Positions 24,993-33,494 of a DNA stretch of 34,522 nucleotides are shown here, in pieces. The notes beneath the pieces are model-generated. The model was not told where the DNA came from, did no database searches, and worked only from the letters and a program-made list of their open reading frames with translations. The stretch's first letter is position 1; each line of letters begins with the position of its first letter. A program made the translations under genes and the position numbers. Origin of the DNA: Aeromonas piscicola (GTDB taxonomy: Bacteria > Pseudomonadota > Gammaproteobacteria > Enterobacterales > Aeromonadaceae); contig NZ_CDBL01000056.1 in the NCBI RefSeq assembly GCF_000820005.1, positions 29,096 to 63,617 of the forward strand, given 5' to 3'.

Positions 24993-25246
24993 TGGGCAGA
25001 CGCTGGCTCATCTGGCGGCGCGTGCGTCGCCTCTATCTGGGCTTTCGCCACCCGGCCACCCCCTGGTGGGCCAAAGGGCTGGTGATCCTCATTTTGCTCT
25101 ATGGCATCAGCCCGGTGGATCTCATCCCAGATGTGGTGCCTCTGCTCGGCTGGCTCGATGATGTGACTCTGCTGCTGGTGTTGCTATGGGGCTGGGAGAA
25201 ATGCCTGCCGGAGCCGGTCAGAGCGGCATTGGGTGAACGTGACTGA
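24992..25246 (+). CDS. Small DUF1232 (YkvA-like) membrane protein
   Basis: 84 residues. The core WAKGLVILILLYGISPVDLIPDVVPLLGWLDDVTLLLVLL is the DUF1232 signature (YxxSPxDLIPD...GxxDD) with two membrane segments. No biochemical role is established for the family. Its ATG shares one base with the uvrB stop codon, so it is probably co-transcribed and translationally coupled with uvrB. The N-terminus is rich in arginine and tryptophan (GRRWLIWRRVRRLYLGFR), which suggests a cytoplasmic basic face. Confidence 0.88.
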   Translation: MGRRWLIWRRVRRLYLGFRHPATPWWAKGLVILILLYGISPVDLIPDVVPLLGWLDDVTLLLVLLWGWEKCLPEPVRAALGERD

Positions 25247-25411
25247 ATCACGTTTGGTAGGATGCCTTTTCCTCTTTGATGGCCTTGTCACGGCGAAGAT
25301 AGCGTCGTGCGGGTTGCTTTTAGCCGGGATAAAAAAGAGGATTGTGGGAGGATTGTGGCTCGGAATGCATTGGCGTAGACTCCACGCCGTTCACTTTATG
25401 GGTATGAGAAA

Positions 25412-26065
25412 ATGGATCTGATCCTGTTTGCGATTGATTTTATTCTGCACGTCGACGTGCATTTGAAAGAGCTGTTTGAAAACTATGGCATCTGGGTTTA
25501 TGCCATCCTGTTTCTGATCATCTTCTGCGAGACTGGGCTGGTGGTTACCCCCTTCCTGCCGGGTGACTCCCTGCTGTTTGCCGCCGGTGCGCTTACCGTC
25601 GGCAGTGTGCTGGACGTGCACACCCTGGCTGCCGTGCTGATCATCGCCGCCGTGCTCGGCAACGTGGTCAACTACACCATAGGCCACTTCTTCGGCGAGC
25701 AGCTGTTCCGTAATCCGGACTCCAAGATCTTCCGTCGGGACTATCTGGACAAGACTCATGCCTTCTATGCGCGTCATGGCGGCAAGACTATCATCATCAC
25801 CCGTTTTCTGCCGATTGTGCGTACCTTTGCCCCCTTCGTGGCAGGCATGGGCGCCATGACCTACCCGCGCTTCCTGGTGTTCAACCTGGTGGGTGGCCTG
25901 TTGTGGGTGCTCTCGTTCGTCTACGCCGGCCACTTCTTTGGCAATCTGCCTGTGGTACGTCAGAACTTTACGCTGCTCATCTTTGGCATCATCGGCATCT
26001 CGCTGCTGCCCATGGTGATCGGCATGGTGAAGGCCAGGATGAACGCCAGCAAGGCGGCATCCTGA
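25412..26065 (+). CDS. dedA: DedA-family inner membrane protein
   Basis: 217 residues, very close to E. coli DedA itself (MDLIYFLIDFILHIDVH against [17 protein letters not shown] here). The family motifs are present: [19 protein letters not shown] near residue 45, and [28 protein letters not shown] near residue 125 with the conserved arginines. Known role: DedA/VTT proteins are inner-membrane carriers; relatives flip undecaprenyl phosphate or phospholipids and affect membrane potential and antimicrobial resistance. The ATG follows GAGAAA, a weak ribosome site. It lies 165 bases after the DUF1232 gene and ends before a terminator at 26100-26128. Confidence 0.93.
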   Translation: MDLILFAIDFILHVDVHLKELFENYGIWVYAILFLIIFCETGLVVTPFLPGDSLLFAAGALTVGSVLDVHTLAAVLIIAAVLGNVVNYTIGHFFGEQLFRNPDSKIFRRDYLDKTHAFYARHGGKTIIITRFLPIVRTFAPFVAGMGAMTYPRFLVFNLVGGLLWVLSFVYAGHFFGNLPVVRQNFTLLIFGIIGISLLPMVIGMVKARMNASKAAS

Positions 26066-26099
26066 TCCATATCTTGTATGGGTGAGAGATCAGCATGAG

Positions 26100-26128
26100 A
26101 AAAGGGGGAGCCATTGGCTCCCCTTTTT
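26100..26128. terminator. Terminator after dedA (copy A of the duplicated terminator)
   Basis: Stem AAAGGGG-AGCC / GGCTCCCCTTT with a three-base loop, followed on the plus strand by TTTTTAT. It terminates dedA. Together with the adjacent sequence it is a diverged copy of the dsbB terminator at 26292-26320. Confidence 0.85.
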
Positions 26129-26145
26129 ATGTGGCACAGTCAGCT

Positions 26146-26238
26146 TCAACTGCAGCTGCGGCCCTTGACCAGATTGCCGATGGCGACCACCACATAGACT
26201 CGTAGGTAGGGGCCACCAGCGCCATGGTGGCGGCATGG
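26146..26238 (-). pseudogene. Relic of the dsbB 3' end (duplicate fragment)
   Basis: On the minus strand this segment encodes YLRVYVVVAIGNLVKGRSCS and a stop, against YLLVFVVVAIGNLVKGRCCS and a stop at the end of intact dsbB (26341-26400). Further upstream, the stretch CTGGTGGCC aligns with the dsbB codons for LVA, after which about ten bases present in dsbB are missing here, breaking the frame. Similarity fades near 26238. It has no start codon or upstream body, so it is a non-functional fragment. It lies directly next to a second copy of the dsbB terminator, showing that the duplicated unit ran across the gene end. Confidence 0.8.
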
Positions 26239-26291
26239 CGAGTATGTGCTAGAAGCGGGTTAGCGCTGGGTCTGGTGATGGAAATGTATTG

Positions 26292-26320
26292 AAAAAGGGG
26301 GAGCCATTGGCTCCCCCTTT
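26292..26320 (-). terminator. Terminator of dsbB (copy B)
   Basis: Stem AAAGGGGGAGCC / GGCTCCCCCTTT with a three-base loop; the minus strand continues TTTCAATAC. It lies about 20 bases past the dsbB stop and is nearly identical to the hairpin at 26100-26128. Confidence 0.85.
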
Positions 26321-26340
26321 CTATGTGGCTCTGTAAGTGC

Positions 26341-26862
26341 TTAGCTGCAGCAGCGGCCCTTGACCAAGTTGCCGATGGCTACCACCACGAAGACCAGCAG
26401 GTAGGCCGCGAAGATGGCCACCAGCCACTGGGGCATGGAGAAGCTCAGAAACTGCCAGCTGATCTCGCTGCAATCCCCATCCGGGAAGAACAGCCAGGGG
26501 ACCCACTGATCCAGCGGCGCCCAGCTCGGGAAGTCGGCAAAGGGGCTGCAGACGTTGAACGGGGAGGGGTTCATCTGATAATCCACATGCTTGAGCGCCA
26601 GCTGGAGGCCGCGGAAGGCACTGTAGCCCCATAGCAGCAGAGCGCTCCAGCGCACATACCACTTCTGCGGTGCCACCATGCCGAGCAGGCCTGCCGATAT
26701 GACCCCCAGCGTGGCGATCCGCTCATAGACGCACATGACGCAGGGATGCAGGCCCAGCACGTGCTGGAAGAAGAGGGCGCTCAACTCGAGGAACAGGGCG
26801 GAGGCGGCAAGCAGGCCCCATGCCAGTCTATGGGCGGCGATACGTCGCAGAAACTCAATCAT
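26341..26862 (-). CDS. dsbB: DsbB, quinone-reducing disulfide bond protein
   Basis: 173 residues with four membrane segments. The redox pair CVMC (Cys41/Cys44) lies in the first periplasmic loop (HPCVMCVYERIA), and the second pair, Cys105 (NVCSPF) and Cys131 (DGDCS), in the second loop, as in E. coli DsbB. Known role: re-oxidises DsbA and passes electrons to ubiquinone or menaquinone, driving disulfide formation in the periplasm. The C-terminus ends in KGRCCS, with two extra cysteines not needed for catalysis. It sits downstream of nhaB in the same orientation, with a terminator between them, as in E. coli. Confidence 0.95.
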   Translation of the reverse strand: MIEFLRRIAAHRLAWGLLAASALFLELSALFFQHVLGLHPCVMCVYERIATLGVISAGLLGMVAPQKWYVRWSALLLWGYSAFRGLQLALKHVDYQMNPSPFNVCSPFADFPSWAPLDQWVPWLFFPDGDCSEISWQFLSFSMPQWLVAIFAAYLLVFVVVAIGNLVKGRCCS

Positions 26863-26921
26863 CTGGTTGATCTCACAGAAAAAACAGTGGCTGAATTAGA
26901 GCAGAGCAAGGGCTAAAAAGA

Positions 26922-26941
26922 AAGGGCCCAGGCGGGCCCTT
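26922..26941 (-). terminator. Terminator of nhaB
   Basis: Stem AAGGGCCC / GGGCCCTT with a four-base loop. The minus strand continues TCTTTTTAG. It lies seven bases past the nhaB stop, so dsbB probably has its own promoter in 26863-26921. Confidence 0.82.
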
Positions 26942-26947
26942 ATGGGA

Positions 26948-28528
26948 TCAATGCAGCGCAGGCAGAACCGTAGGTGTGACCTTGTCGAGCACCAGCCAGC
27001 CAGCCTGATAGAACCACTCGGTTACCGGGCCGAGCAGCATCTCCACCGAGATGAAACCCACCAGCCCCAGCACCAGGGTGTAGGGCAGAGCCATCCATAC
27101 CATGCGGCCATAGGAGAGGCGCAACAAGGGGGCCAGTGCCGAGGTCAGCATGAACAGGAAGGCGGCCTGGCCGTTGGGGGTGGCGACCGACGGCAGGTTG
27201 GTGCCGGTGTTGATGGCGACGGCCAGCAGATCGAACTGCTCACGGCTGATGGCGTTGTTGAGCAGTGCCGTCTTCACCTCGTTGATGTAGACGGTGCCTA
27301 CGAAGACGTTGTCACTGACCATGGAGAGCAGACCGTTGGCCAGATAGAAGAGTGCGAGCTGATCGTCCGGCTCGGCGGCCAGCACCCACTGGATCACGGG
27401 TTTGAACAGCTGCTGATCTATGATGACGGCTACCACGCTGAAGAAGACGGCGAGCAGGGCGGTGAAGGGCAGGGCCTCCTGAAACGCCTTGCCGAGCGAA
27501 TGCTCCTCCGTGATGCCGGTCAGTGAGGTCGCCAGCACTATGACAGACAGCCCGATCAGCCCGACGGCCGCCAGATGCATGGCCAGCCCAGTGATCAGCC
27601 AGAGGGCGATCAGCGCCTGTACTATCAGCTTGGCCTTGTCTTGTGGGGTGCGCTCGGCCTCTTCGTACCGGTTGTAATCTTCCATGATGCGACGCACCGC
27701 ATCCGGCAACTGGGCACCATAGCCAAACCAGCGGCACTTCTCGACCAGGATGCAGGTGAGCAGGCCGCAGAGAAACACGGGGACCGTGACCGGTGCCATG
27801 CGGATGGCGAATTCGCCAAAATGCCAGCCAGCCTGCTCACCTATGATCAGGTTTTGCGGCTCTCCCACCAGGGTACAGACGCCACCGAGGGCCGTCCCTA
27901 TGGCGGCGTGCATCATCAGGCTGCGCAAGAAGGCACGGAAGTCGTCCAGATGCTGGCGATTGAGTTCGTTGACGGAATTGTCATTGGTGTGGTCGTGTGG
28001 ATTGCCGAAATCCTTGCCGGAGGAGACTTTGTGGTAGATGGCGTAGAAGCCCGTCGCGACGCTGATCACCACGGCGATCACGGTCAGGGCGTCGAGGAAG
28101 GCCGACAGGAAAGCCGATACCAAGCAAAACGCCAGGGAGAGCAGGGTCTTGGAGTGGATCCGGATCAGCAGCTTGGTAAACACGTAGAGCAGCAACTGCT
28201 TCATGAAGTAGATGCCGGCCACCATGAACACCAGCAGCAGCAGCACCTCTATGTTGGCCACCAGCTCATGCTTGACCTGCTCTGCCGAGGTCATGCCGAT
28301 CAGCACGGCCTCGATGGCCAGCAAACCACCGGGTTGCAGTGGATAGCACTTGAGCGCCATGGCCAGGGTGAAGATGAATTCAACCACCAGCAGCCAGCCG
28401 GCGGCGAAAGGGTCGAGATGGAAGGCGATCGGGTTGATCAGCAGAAATAGCAGAATGGCGGCCTTGTACCACTGGGGCGCATTGCCCAGGAAGTTCTTGG
28501 CAAAGGCTTGGCCTAAGCTGATTGGCAT
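26948..28528 (-). CDS. nhaB: NhaB, sodium/proton antiporter
   Basis: 526 residues, the usual NhaB length, with about twelve membrane segments. The N-terminus ([26 protein letters not shown]) and [31 protein letters not shown] with its conserved aspartate match the enterobacterial and Vibrio proteins closely. Known role: exchanges cytoplasmic sodium for protons across the inner membrane, important at neutral pH and in marine or brackish settings. It is divergent from fadR, an arrangement shared with E. coli. The ATG lies at 28528. Confidence 0.96.
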   Translation of the reverse strand: MPISLGQAFAKNFLGNAPQWYKAAILLFLLINPIAFHLDPFAAGWLLVVEFIFTLAMALKCYPLQPGGLLAIEAVLIGMTSAEQVKHELVANIEVLLLLVFMVAGIYFMKQLLLYVFTKLLIRIHSKTLLSLAFCLVSAFLSAFLDALTVIAVVISVATGFYAIYHKVSSGKDFGNPHDHTNDNSVNELNRQHLDDFRAFLRSLMMHAAIGTALGGVCTLVGEPQNLIIGEQAGWHFGEFAIRMAPVTVPVFLCGLLTCILVEKCRWFGYGAQLPDAVRRIMEDYNRYEEAERTPQDKAKLIVQALIALWLITGLAMHLAAVGLIGLSVIVLATSLTGITEEHSLGKAFQEALPFTALLAVFFSVVAVIIDQQLFKPVIQWVLAAEPDDQLALFYLANGLLSMVSDNVFVGTVYINEVKTALLNNAISREQFDLLAVAINTGTNLPSVATPNGQAAFLFMLTSALAPLLRLSYGRMVWMALPYTLVLGLVGFISVEMLLGPVTEWFYQAGWLVLDKVTPTVLPALH

Positions 28529-28861
28529 AATAATGGGTCTCTGTTTTGTTGTGGGTATCTGCGTCTATGCAGTCAAGACAGGCTCGACCAGAACATCCGG
28601 ATGTTGTCCCTTATCAGATTGATTCCTCATGATTTTAATCAAAAATGGCCTTAACTATAAATAACATAGTGCTCCTTGCCCAAGAGAATGTCCGTTTTAT
28701 CGCCAGACGGCGGGGTTGGCTGGCACCCACCGTGTAAATGCATACATTTATTTAACAAAATAGCCTGCTTATGTGAGCAGAGGACTGACCTTCTGCTTGC
28801 CAGCCCTCTCTGCTTTGCTATTATTCGTGGGCCTTTTTACGTACTACAACAGAGTCACTAC
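28529..28861. other. Divergent promoter region between nhaB and fadR
   Basis: 333 bases without a gene. It is AT-rich between 28620 and 28680 (TTTTAATCAAAAATGG, AACTATAAATAACATAG), which should hold the nhaB promoter; no clean -35/-10 pair stands out there. The fadR promoter is at 28797-28824. The fadR frame is open upstream, but nothing before the ATG at 28862 resembles FadR. Confidence 0.55.
28797..28824 (+). promoter_or_regulatory. Candidate sigma-70 promoter of fadR
   Basis: TTGCCA (28797-28802) and TATTAT (28819-28824) with 16-base spacing. Transcription would begin near 28831, about 30 bases before the fadR ATG. Confidence 0.6.
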
Positions 28862-29575
28862 ATGGTCATAAAAGCGCAGAGCCCTGCAGGGTTTGCCGAG
28901 GAATACATCATCGAGTCCATCTGGAACAATCGCTTTCCTCCAGGATCCATATTGCCGGCCGAGCGCGAGCTGTCCGAGCTGATCGGGGTGACTCGTACTA
29001 CCTTGCGCGAAGTGCTGCAGCGTCTGGCCCGCGATGGCTGGCTCACCATCCAGCATGGCAAACCGACCAAGGTGAACAATTTCTGGGAGACCTCGGGTCT
29101 CAACATCCTGGAAACCCTGGCCCGTCTGGATCAGGACAAGGTACCGGATCTGGTGGCCCAGCTGCTGTCGGCCCGCACCAATATCTGCACCATCTTCATC
29201 CGTGGTGCGATCCGAAACAACCCTGAGCAAGCCGCCGAGATACTGCGTGGTGCCAATGCGGTGGACAGCACTCCGGAAGCGTATGCGGAATTTGATTACC
29301 GTCTGCATCACCAGCTCTCCTTTGCCTCAGGCAACCCCATCTACGCCTTGATCCTCAATGGCTTCAAGGGGCTCTATAGTCGGGTTGGACGTTACTACTT
29401 CTCTGACAAGCAGGCTCGTGAAACGGCTGATGCCTATTACAAGACCTTGCTGGGTCTGGCCGAGACCAAGAATCACGAAGCCGTGTTCATGACGGTACGC
29501 CAGTACGGGATAGAGTCCGGCAAGCTGTGGACCCGCCTGCGCCAGGACATGCCGAGCAATCTGTGCGATAACTGA
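28862..29575 (+). CDS. fadR: FadR, fatty-acid responsive GntR-family regulator
   Basis: 237 residues. The N-terminal winged helix is virtually identical to E. coli FadR ([46 protein letters not shown]), and the C-terminal acyl-CoA-binding domain ([34 protein letters not shown]) is more diverged. Known role: represses fatty-acid degradation (fad) genes and activates fabA/fabB; long-chain acyl-CoA releases it from DNA. The near-invariance of the DNA-binding part implies the same operator sequence as in E. coli. The ATG at 28862 matches the family start. It is divergent from nhaB and convergent with spoVR, sharing a terminator with it. Confidence 0.97.
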   Translation: MVIKAQSPAGFAEEYIIESIWNNRFPPGSILPAERELSELIGVTRTTLREVLQRLARDGWLTIQHGKPTKVNNFWETSGLNILETLARLDQDKVPDLVAQLLSARTNICTIFIRGAIRNNPEQAAEILRGANAVDSTPEAYAEFDYRLHHQLSFASGNPIYALILNGFKGLYSRVGRYYFSDKQARETADAYYKTLLGLAETKNHEAVFMTVRQYGIESGKLWTRLRQDMPSNLCDN

Positions 29576-29590
29576 TTGCTGATGCAAAGA

Positions 29591-29617
29591 AAAACGCGCC
29601 TTCTGGCGCGTTTTTTT
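29591..29617. terminator. Terminator between fadR and spoVR
   Basis: Stem AAAACGCGCC / GGCGCGTTTT with a four-base loop and seven Ts on the plus strand; the A-rich left flank gives T residues on the minus strand as well. It serves both convergent genes. Confidence 0.88.
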
Positions 29618-29633
29618 ATGGCTGAAAGTAGCC

Positions 29634-31151
29634 TCAGGCCGGTTTCTTTTCCGGACAGCGGCCTATGATGTCGGCAGGCAGGTCGCCGTTATCCTGCTCC
29701 AGCACCACATCGAATCCCCATAGCTGATGCAGATGCCTGAGCACCTCGTGGCGGGAATCCCCCAGCGGGATCCGGTTGTGTGGCACATAGCGCAGGGTCA
29801 GCGAACGATCGCCCTTCACAGCCACGTTGTAGACCTGAATGTTGGGCTCCAGATTGCTCAAGTTGTACTGGGCCGACAGCGTATTGCGCACCAGTCGATA
29901 ACCCTCCTCGTTGTGGATGGCGGAGACCTTGAGGTAGTTCTTCAGATCGTCATCGTCGATGGCGAACAGCTTCATCTCCCGCATTACCTTGGGACTCAGG
30001 AACTGACTGATGAAACTCTCGTCCTTGAAGTTCTGCATGGCGAAATGCAGGGTATCTACCCAGTTGGTGCCGGCGTAATCGGGGAACCAGTATCTGTCCT
30101 CCTCGGTCGGGTTCTCGCAGATGCGGCGCAGATCGGTGAACATGGCGAAACCGAGGGCGTAGGGGTTGATCCCCGAGTAGTAGCGGCTGTTGTAAGGGGG
30201 CTGGTACACGACGTTGGTATGGCTGTGCAGCACCTCTATCATGAAGCGATCGCTGATCTTGCCCTCGTCATACAGGTGGTTGAGGATGGTGTAGTGCCAG
30301 AAGGTGGCCCAGCCTTCGTTCATCACCTGAGTCTGTTTTTGCGGGTAGAAGTACTGGCTGATCTTGCGCACTATGCGCACTATCTCGCGCTGCCAGGGCT
30401 CAAGCAGAGGGGCATTCTTCTCGATGAAGTAGAGGATGTTCTCCTGCGGCTCGGCCGGGTAGCGTCTGTCTTCAATTCCCAAGGCCTTGTGCTGCTTGGG
30501 CAAGGTGCGCCACAGTTCGTTGACCTGGGTCTGCAGGTAGTCTTCCCGCGCCTTCTGGCGACGCTTCTCCTCCGCCAGCGAGATCTTCTGCGGCCGCTTG
30601 TAACGGTCTACACCGAAGTTCATCAGCGCATGGCAGGAGTCGAGCAGCTTCTCCACCGCATCTATGCCGTGTTTCTCTTCGCATTCGGTGATGTAGTTCT
30701 TGGCGAACAGCAGATAGTCGATGATGGAGGAGGCGTCGGTCCAGGTCTTGAACAGATAGTTGTTCTTGAAGAAGGAGTTGTGACCATAGCAGGCGTGCGC
30801 CATCACCAGCGCCTGCATCGGCATTGTGTTCTCCTCCATCAGATAGGCGATGCAGGGATCCGAGTTGATGACGATCTCATAGGCCAGTCCCATCTGGCCG
30901 CGCTTGTAGTTGCGCTCGGTGTGGATGAAGCGTTTGCCAAATGACCAGTGCTGGTAGCCGATGGGCATGCCGACGCTGGAGTAGGCATCCATCATCTGCT
31001 CGGCGGTGATCACTTCGATCTGGTTGGGATAGGTATCCAGTCGATAGAACCTGGCGACCCGGGCGATCTCCTGATGATAAGTCTCCAACAGATCGAAGTT
31101 CCAGTCCGGGCCATCATCCAGTGGCGGTATTTTTCTTGCGGTTTCTACCAT
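29634..31151 (-). CDS. ycgB: SpoVR-family protein (YcgB)
   Basis: 505 residues (E. coli YcgB is 510). It shows the SpoVR family core: PIGYQHWSFGKRFIHTERNYKRGQMGLAYEIVINSDPCIAYLMEENTM near residue 85 and MNEGWATFWHYTILNHLYDEG near 285. Known context: in many proteobacteria it is encoded with the PrkA kinase (YeaG) and YeaH, a cluster linked to starvation and stationary-phase survival; molecular activity is unclear. GGAGG lies before the ATG at 31151, only ten bases after the stop of the upstream chimeric ORF that carries the YeaH C-terminal half. The prkA gene expected further upstream is missing. The position beside fadR matches E. coli. Confidence 0.95.
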   Translation of the reverse strand: MVETARKIPPLDDGPDWNFDLLETYHQEIARVARFYRLDTYPNQIEVITAEQMMDAYSSVGMPIGYQHWSFGKRFIHTERNYKRGQMGLAYEIVINSDPCIAYLMEENTMPMQALVMAHACYGHNSFFKNNYLFKTWTDASSIIDYLLFAKNYITECEEKHGIDAVEKLLDSCHALMNFGVDRYKRPQKISLAEEKRRQKAREDYLQTQVNELWRTLPKQHKALGIEDRRYPAEPQENILYFIEKNAPLLEPWQREIVRIVRKISQYFYPQKQTQVMNEGWATFWHYTILNHLYDEGKISDRFMIEVLHSHTNVVYQPPYNSRYYSGINPYALGFAMFTDLRRICENPTEEDRYWFPDYAGTNWVDTLHFAMQNFKDESFISQFLSPKVMREMKLFAIDDDDLKNYLKVSAIHNEEGYRLVRNTLSAQYNLSNLEPNIQVYNVAVKGDRSLTLRYVPHNRIPLGDSRHEVLRHLHQLWGFDVVLEQDNGDLPADIIGRCPEKKPA

Positions 31152-31161
31152 ATGACCTCCC

Positions 31162-32598
31162 TCACGCCGCTTGCTTCTTGAACAGCTCCCGGAATACCGG
31201 ATAAATATCCTCGACCTTGCGAATGTGTTCCATCGCGAAGTGGGGGAACTGGCTGGCCACCGACTCATACTCATGCCACAGGGTCTGGTGGGCGCGGGTG
31301 GTGATCTCTATGTAGGAGTAGTACCGCACCCGCGGCATGATGTCCCGCGTCAGGATCTCCCTGCATTGCGGTGAATCATCGGCCCAGTTGTCACCATCCG
31401 AGGCTTGTGCTGCGTAGATGTTCCATTGATGAGCTGGGTAACGCTCGTTGATGATGTCGTTCATCATTTTGAGCGCGCTGGAGACTATGGTGCCGCCGGT
31501 CTCCTGGGAGTAGAAAAACTCATGCTCGTCCACTTCCTTGGCCTGGGTGTGGTGGCGAATGTAGACCACTTCCACGTTCTTGTAGGTCCGGCTCAAGAAC
31601 AGATAGAGCAGGATATAGAAGCGCTTGGCCATCTCCTTGGTGGCCTGATCCATGGAGCCCGACACGTCCATCAGGCAGAACATCACCGCCTGGCTGGAGG
31701 GGACGGGCCGCTTGACGAAGTTGTTGAATTTGAGATCGAAGGTGTCGATGAAGGGCACGGCTGCGATCCGCCGTTTCAGCTCTCTGATCTCCTTCTCAAG
31801 CAGGGCAATTTCGGCGAAATGCTCGTTGGGATCGGCTGCCAGCAGGGTGGCGTACTCGTCGAACAGGATCACCTGGCTCTGCGCTGGCAAGCGCAGCTTG
31901 CCGATCAGGGCCGACAGCCCCTCGACACTGGTATCCAGCCCGATCACCGCCCGTCTGTCATCGCTCTCCACCGCCAGCGTCATGCCCGGCTCCTTGGTCG
32001 TGAAGAAGAGATAGGGGCTGGTCGTGGCGATCCCGGTGCGCCAGCGTGCCTGCTTGTACCAGTCGCGGCTGCGGGGATCAAACTGGTACAGGGGCATGGC
32101 CCGGCGCTCGAGCAGGGCCAGCCGCTGATCGAAGTAGAGAAACTCTCCCTTGCCCTGATGCAGGCTCTGTACCAGCAGGGTGCTGGCAGCGGGCACCTTG
32201 TCCAGCTGGGCTCTGGCCCGTTCGGTCAGCTTGCGCAACAGGAAGAAGTCGCCATCCTCATAGCCGGCGTAGATGGCGCCATAGCTGGGGCTGTTGGCCA
32301 GCACTTCCGCCAGTTGCGGCAGGTAGCCCAGGCGAGCATCCAGGCTGGTCATGGCCGCCAGCTGGCCGCTGCGCAGCAGGCTGAGGGACATGCGGGCCGG
32401 TCGCTCGTTCAGCTGGAGCGCGAGGGCCAGCTGTTCCCGGTATTGCAGAAAGTTCTGTCGCTCATGCTCCAGCCCCTGGCGCGCCCCTTGCTGGAACTGC
32501 AGCGCAATGAGGGCGCTGCCCAGCAGGGTAAACAGCAGGATGAAGAGGGTGGCGATATGCACATAGAAGGGTTTACGACCTGGCCTGGCACTTGTCAT
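31162..32598 (-). CDS. Chimeric ORF: Cache sensor N-terminus fused to the C-terminal half of YeaH (DUF444)
   Basis: 478 residues in one uninterrupted frame. Residues ~13-35 ([22 protein letters not shown]) form a membrane anchor. Residues ~36-253 resemble the periplasmic Cache module found at the N-terminus of HD-GYP or cyclase signalling proteins ([49 protein letters not shown]). From about residue 256 to the end it is Yea[37 protein letters not shown] (VWA-like metal site), [30 protein letters not shown]. coli YeaH is about 427 residues, so roughly its first 200 are missing. No second membrane helix lies between the parts, so the YeaH domain would be placed in the periplasm, which argues against a designed fusion. 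AAGGA precedes the ATG; spoVR follows ten bases after the stop. Confidence 0.85.
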   Translation of the reverse strand: MTSARPGRKPFYVHIATLFILLFTLLGSALIALQFQQGARQGLEHERQNFLQYREQLALALQLNERPARMSLSLLRSGQLAAMTSLDARLGYLPQLAEVLANSPSYGAIYAGYEDGDFFLLRKLTERARAQLDKVPAASTLLVQSLHQGKGEFLYFDQRLALLERRAMPLYQFDPRSRDWYKQARWRTGIATTSPYLFFTTKEPGMTLAVESDDRRAVIGLDTSVEGLSALIGKLRLPAQSQVILFDEYATLLAADPNEHFAEIALLEKEIRELKRRIAAVPFIDTFDLKFNNFVKRPVPSSQAVMFCLMDVSGSMDQATKEMAKRFYILLYLFLSRTYKNVEVVYIRHHTQAKEVDEHEFFYSQETGGTIVSSALKMMNDIINERYPAHQWNIYAAQASDGDNWADDSPQCREILTRDIMPRVRYYSYIEITTRAHQTLWHEYESVASQFPHFAMEHIRKVEDIYPVFRELFKKQAA

Positions 32599-32711
32599 GG
32601 ACGCATCCTTGTCACACGGGCGATTGCAGAGACGATCAACTACCAGTGTGCCAACAGGATGACAGAAAACACAATAACCCGTTCAGATATATCAGGATAT
32701 GGCGTAAACGT

Positions 32712-32732
32712 GACGGCCCCATCGGGGCCGTC
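32712..32732 (-). terminator. Terminator-like hairpin after the DUF1842-like gene
   Basis: Stem GACGGCCCC / GGGGCCGTC with a three-base loop, ten bases past the stop. The minus strand continues ACGTTTACG, a poor T-run, so read-through into the chimeric ORF is possible. Confidence 0.6.
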
Positions 32733-32741
32733 TTGAGGGGG

Positions 32742-33182
32742 TCAAGCCAGTACGGCGGCGGGGACCAGGTTGACGGGGGCGTCTTTCACCTCGTGCCACA
32801 CCTGATGGTTGTCCTGATATTTGTAGTTGGCCGTGCCTGACTTCCAGTCTTCGCTGAGCACCATGCGCAGCTCGAAGTTGGGCTGGATCACGGGGCCCAT
32901 CCCGCCACCCTGCGGCCACTTGATGATGGGATAGCCCTGGGCGGTCACCAGAATATGGCACTGCTTGGGCATGACACACATATAGGTGTACTGGCCTTTC
33001 AGTTCAGAGGCCATGTCCAGCGGTGGATTGGTTGCCTGGGTCAGGTGAGCGACGCCGTTCACCGTCTCCCCTGGGGTATAGACGGCCAGGTTCAGGTGCA
33101 GCAGTTGTGCTCCCGGCATGGCTTTGCCAATCTCGAAAGAGGCGAGGAAGAGGCCGGTTTTGGTGTCTGTGATTGCATTCAT
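32742..33182 (-). CDS. DUF1842-like protein of unknown function
   Basis: 146 residues. The sequence (TGLFLASFEIGKAMPGAQLLHLNLAVYTPGETVNGVAHLTQ, YTYMCVMPKQCHILVTAQGYP, LRMVLSEDWKSGTANYKYQ) resembles proteins annotated as DUF1842, as I recall them. It has no signal peptide, membrane segment or catalytic motif I can name; the pattern of short alternating hydrophobic strands suggests a beta-sandwich. Start: AGGAGA lies eight bases before the ATG at 33182; an in-frame TTG 18 bases earlier overlaps that ribosome site and is not used. It is monocistronic or leads into the chimeric ORF downstream. Confidence 0.75.
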   Translation of the reverse strand: MNAITDTKTGLFLASFEIGKAMPGAQLLHLNLAVYTPGETVNGVAHLTQATNPPLDMASELKGQYTYMCVMPKQCHILVTAQGYPIIKWPQGGGMGPVIQPNFELRMVLSEDWKSGTANYKYQDNHQVWHEVKDAPVNLVPAAVLA

Positions 33183-33494
33183 GCCTGTATTCTCCTGCAA
33201 GAAGAGGGTGGGTGTAGCTCACAACCAGACGACGAGCCACAGCATGCTAGCGCCTGCGGCCGGAGAGGGTAACTGTGCAACTTATCATTTGACGCCCTGC
33301 CAGGGCTGGCATAGCGCCACCCTACCTGATGACAGGGCAGGATAAATCAGGCGTGCGGCCTGTGTGACACTTTCGGTTGTCGGCCTGCCAGAGATTGAGA
33401 GGGGGCAATTCGCCGGCCCGATGCGTGATTCATTCAGGTATCTCGTGCTACATTGCCCTCCTTGTTACTGGTCTGTGAATCAATGGAGTGACCC
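33183..33494. other. Divergent intergenic region between DUF1842-like gene and monooxygenase
   Basis: 312 bases without a gene. It must contain both promoters. TGTGACAC at 33362-33369 is a single CRP-like half-site without a partner. The repeated GCCCTGCCAGGGC (about 33292-33304) is a short palindrome. I see no clear -35/-10 pair. Confidence 0.5.
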
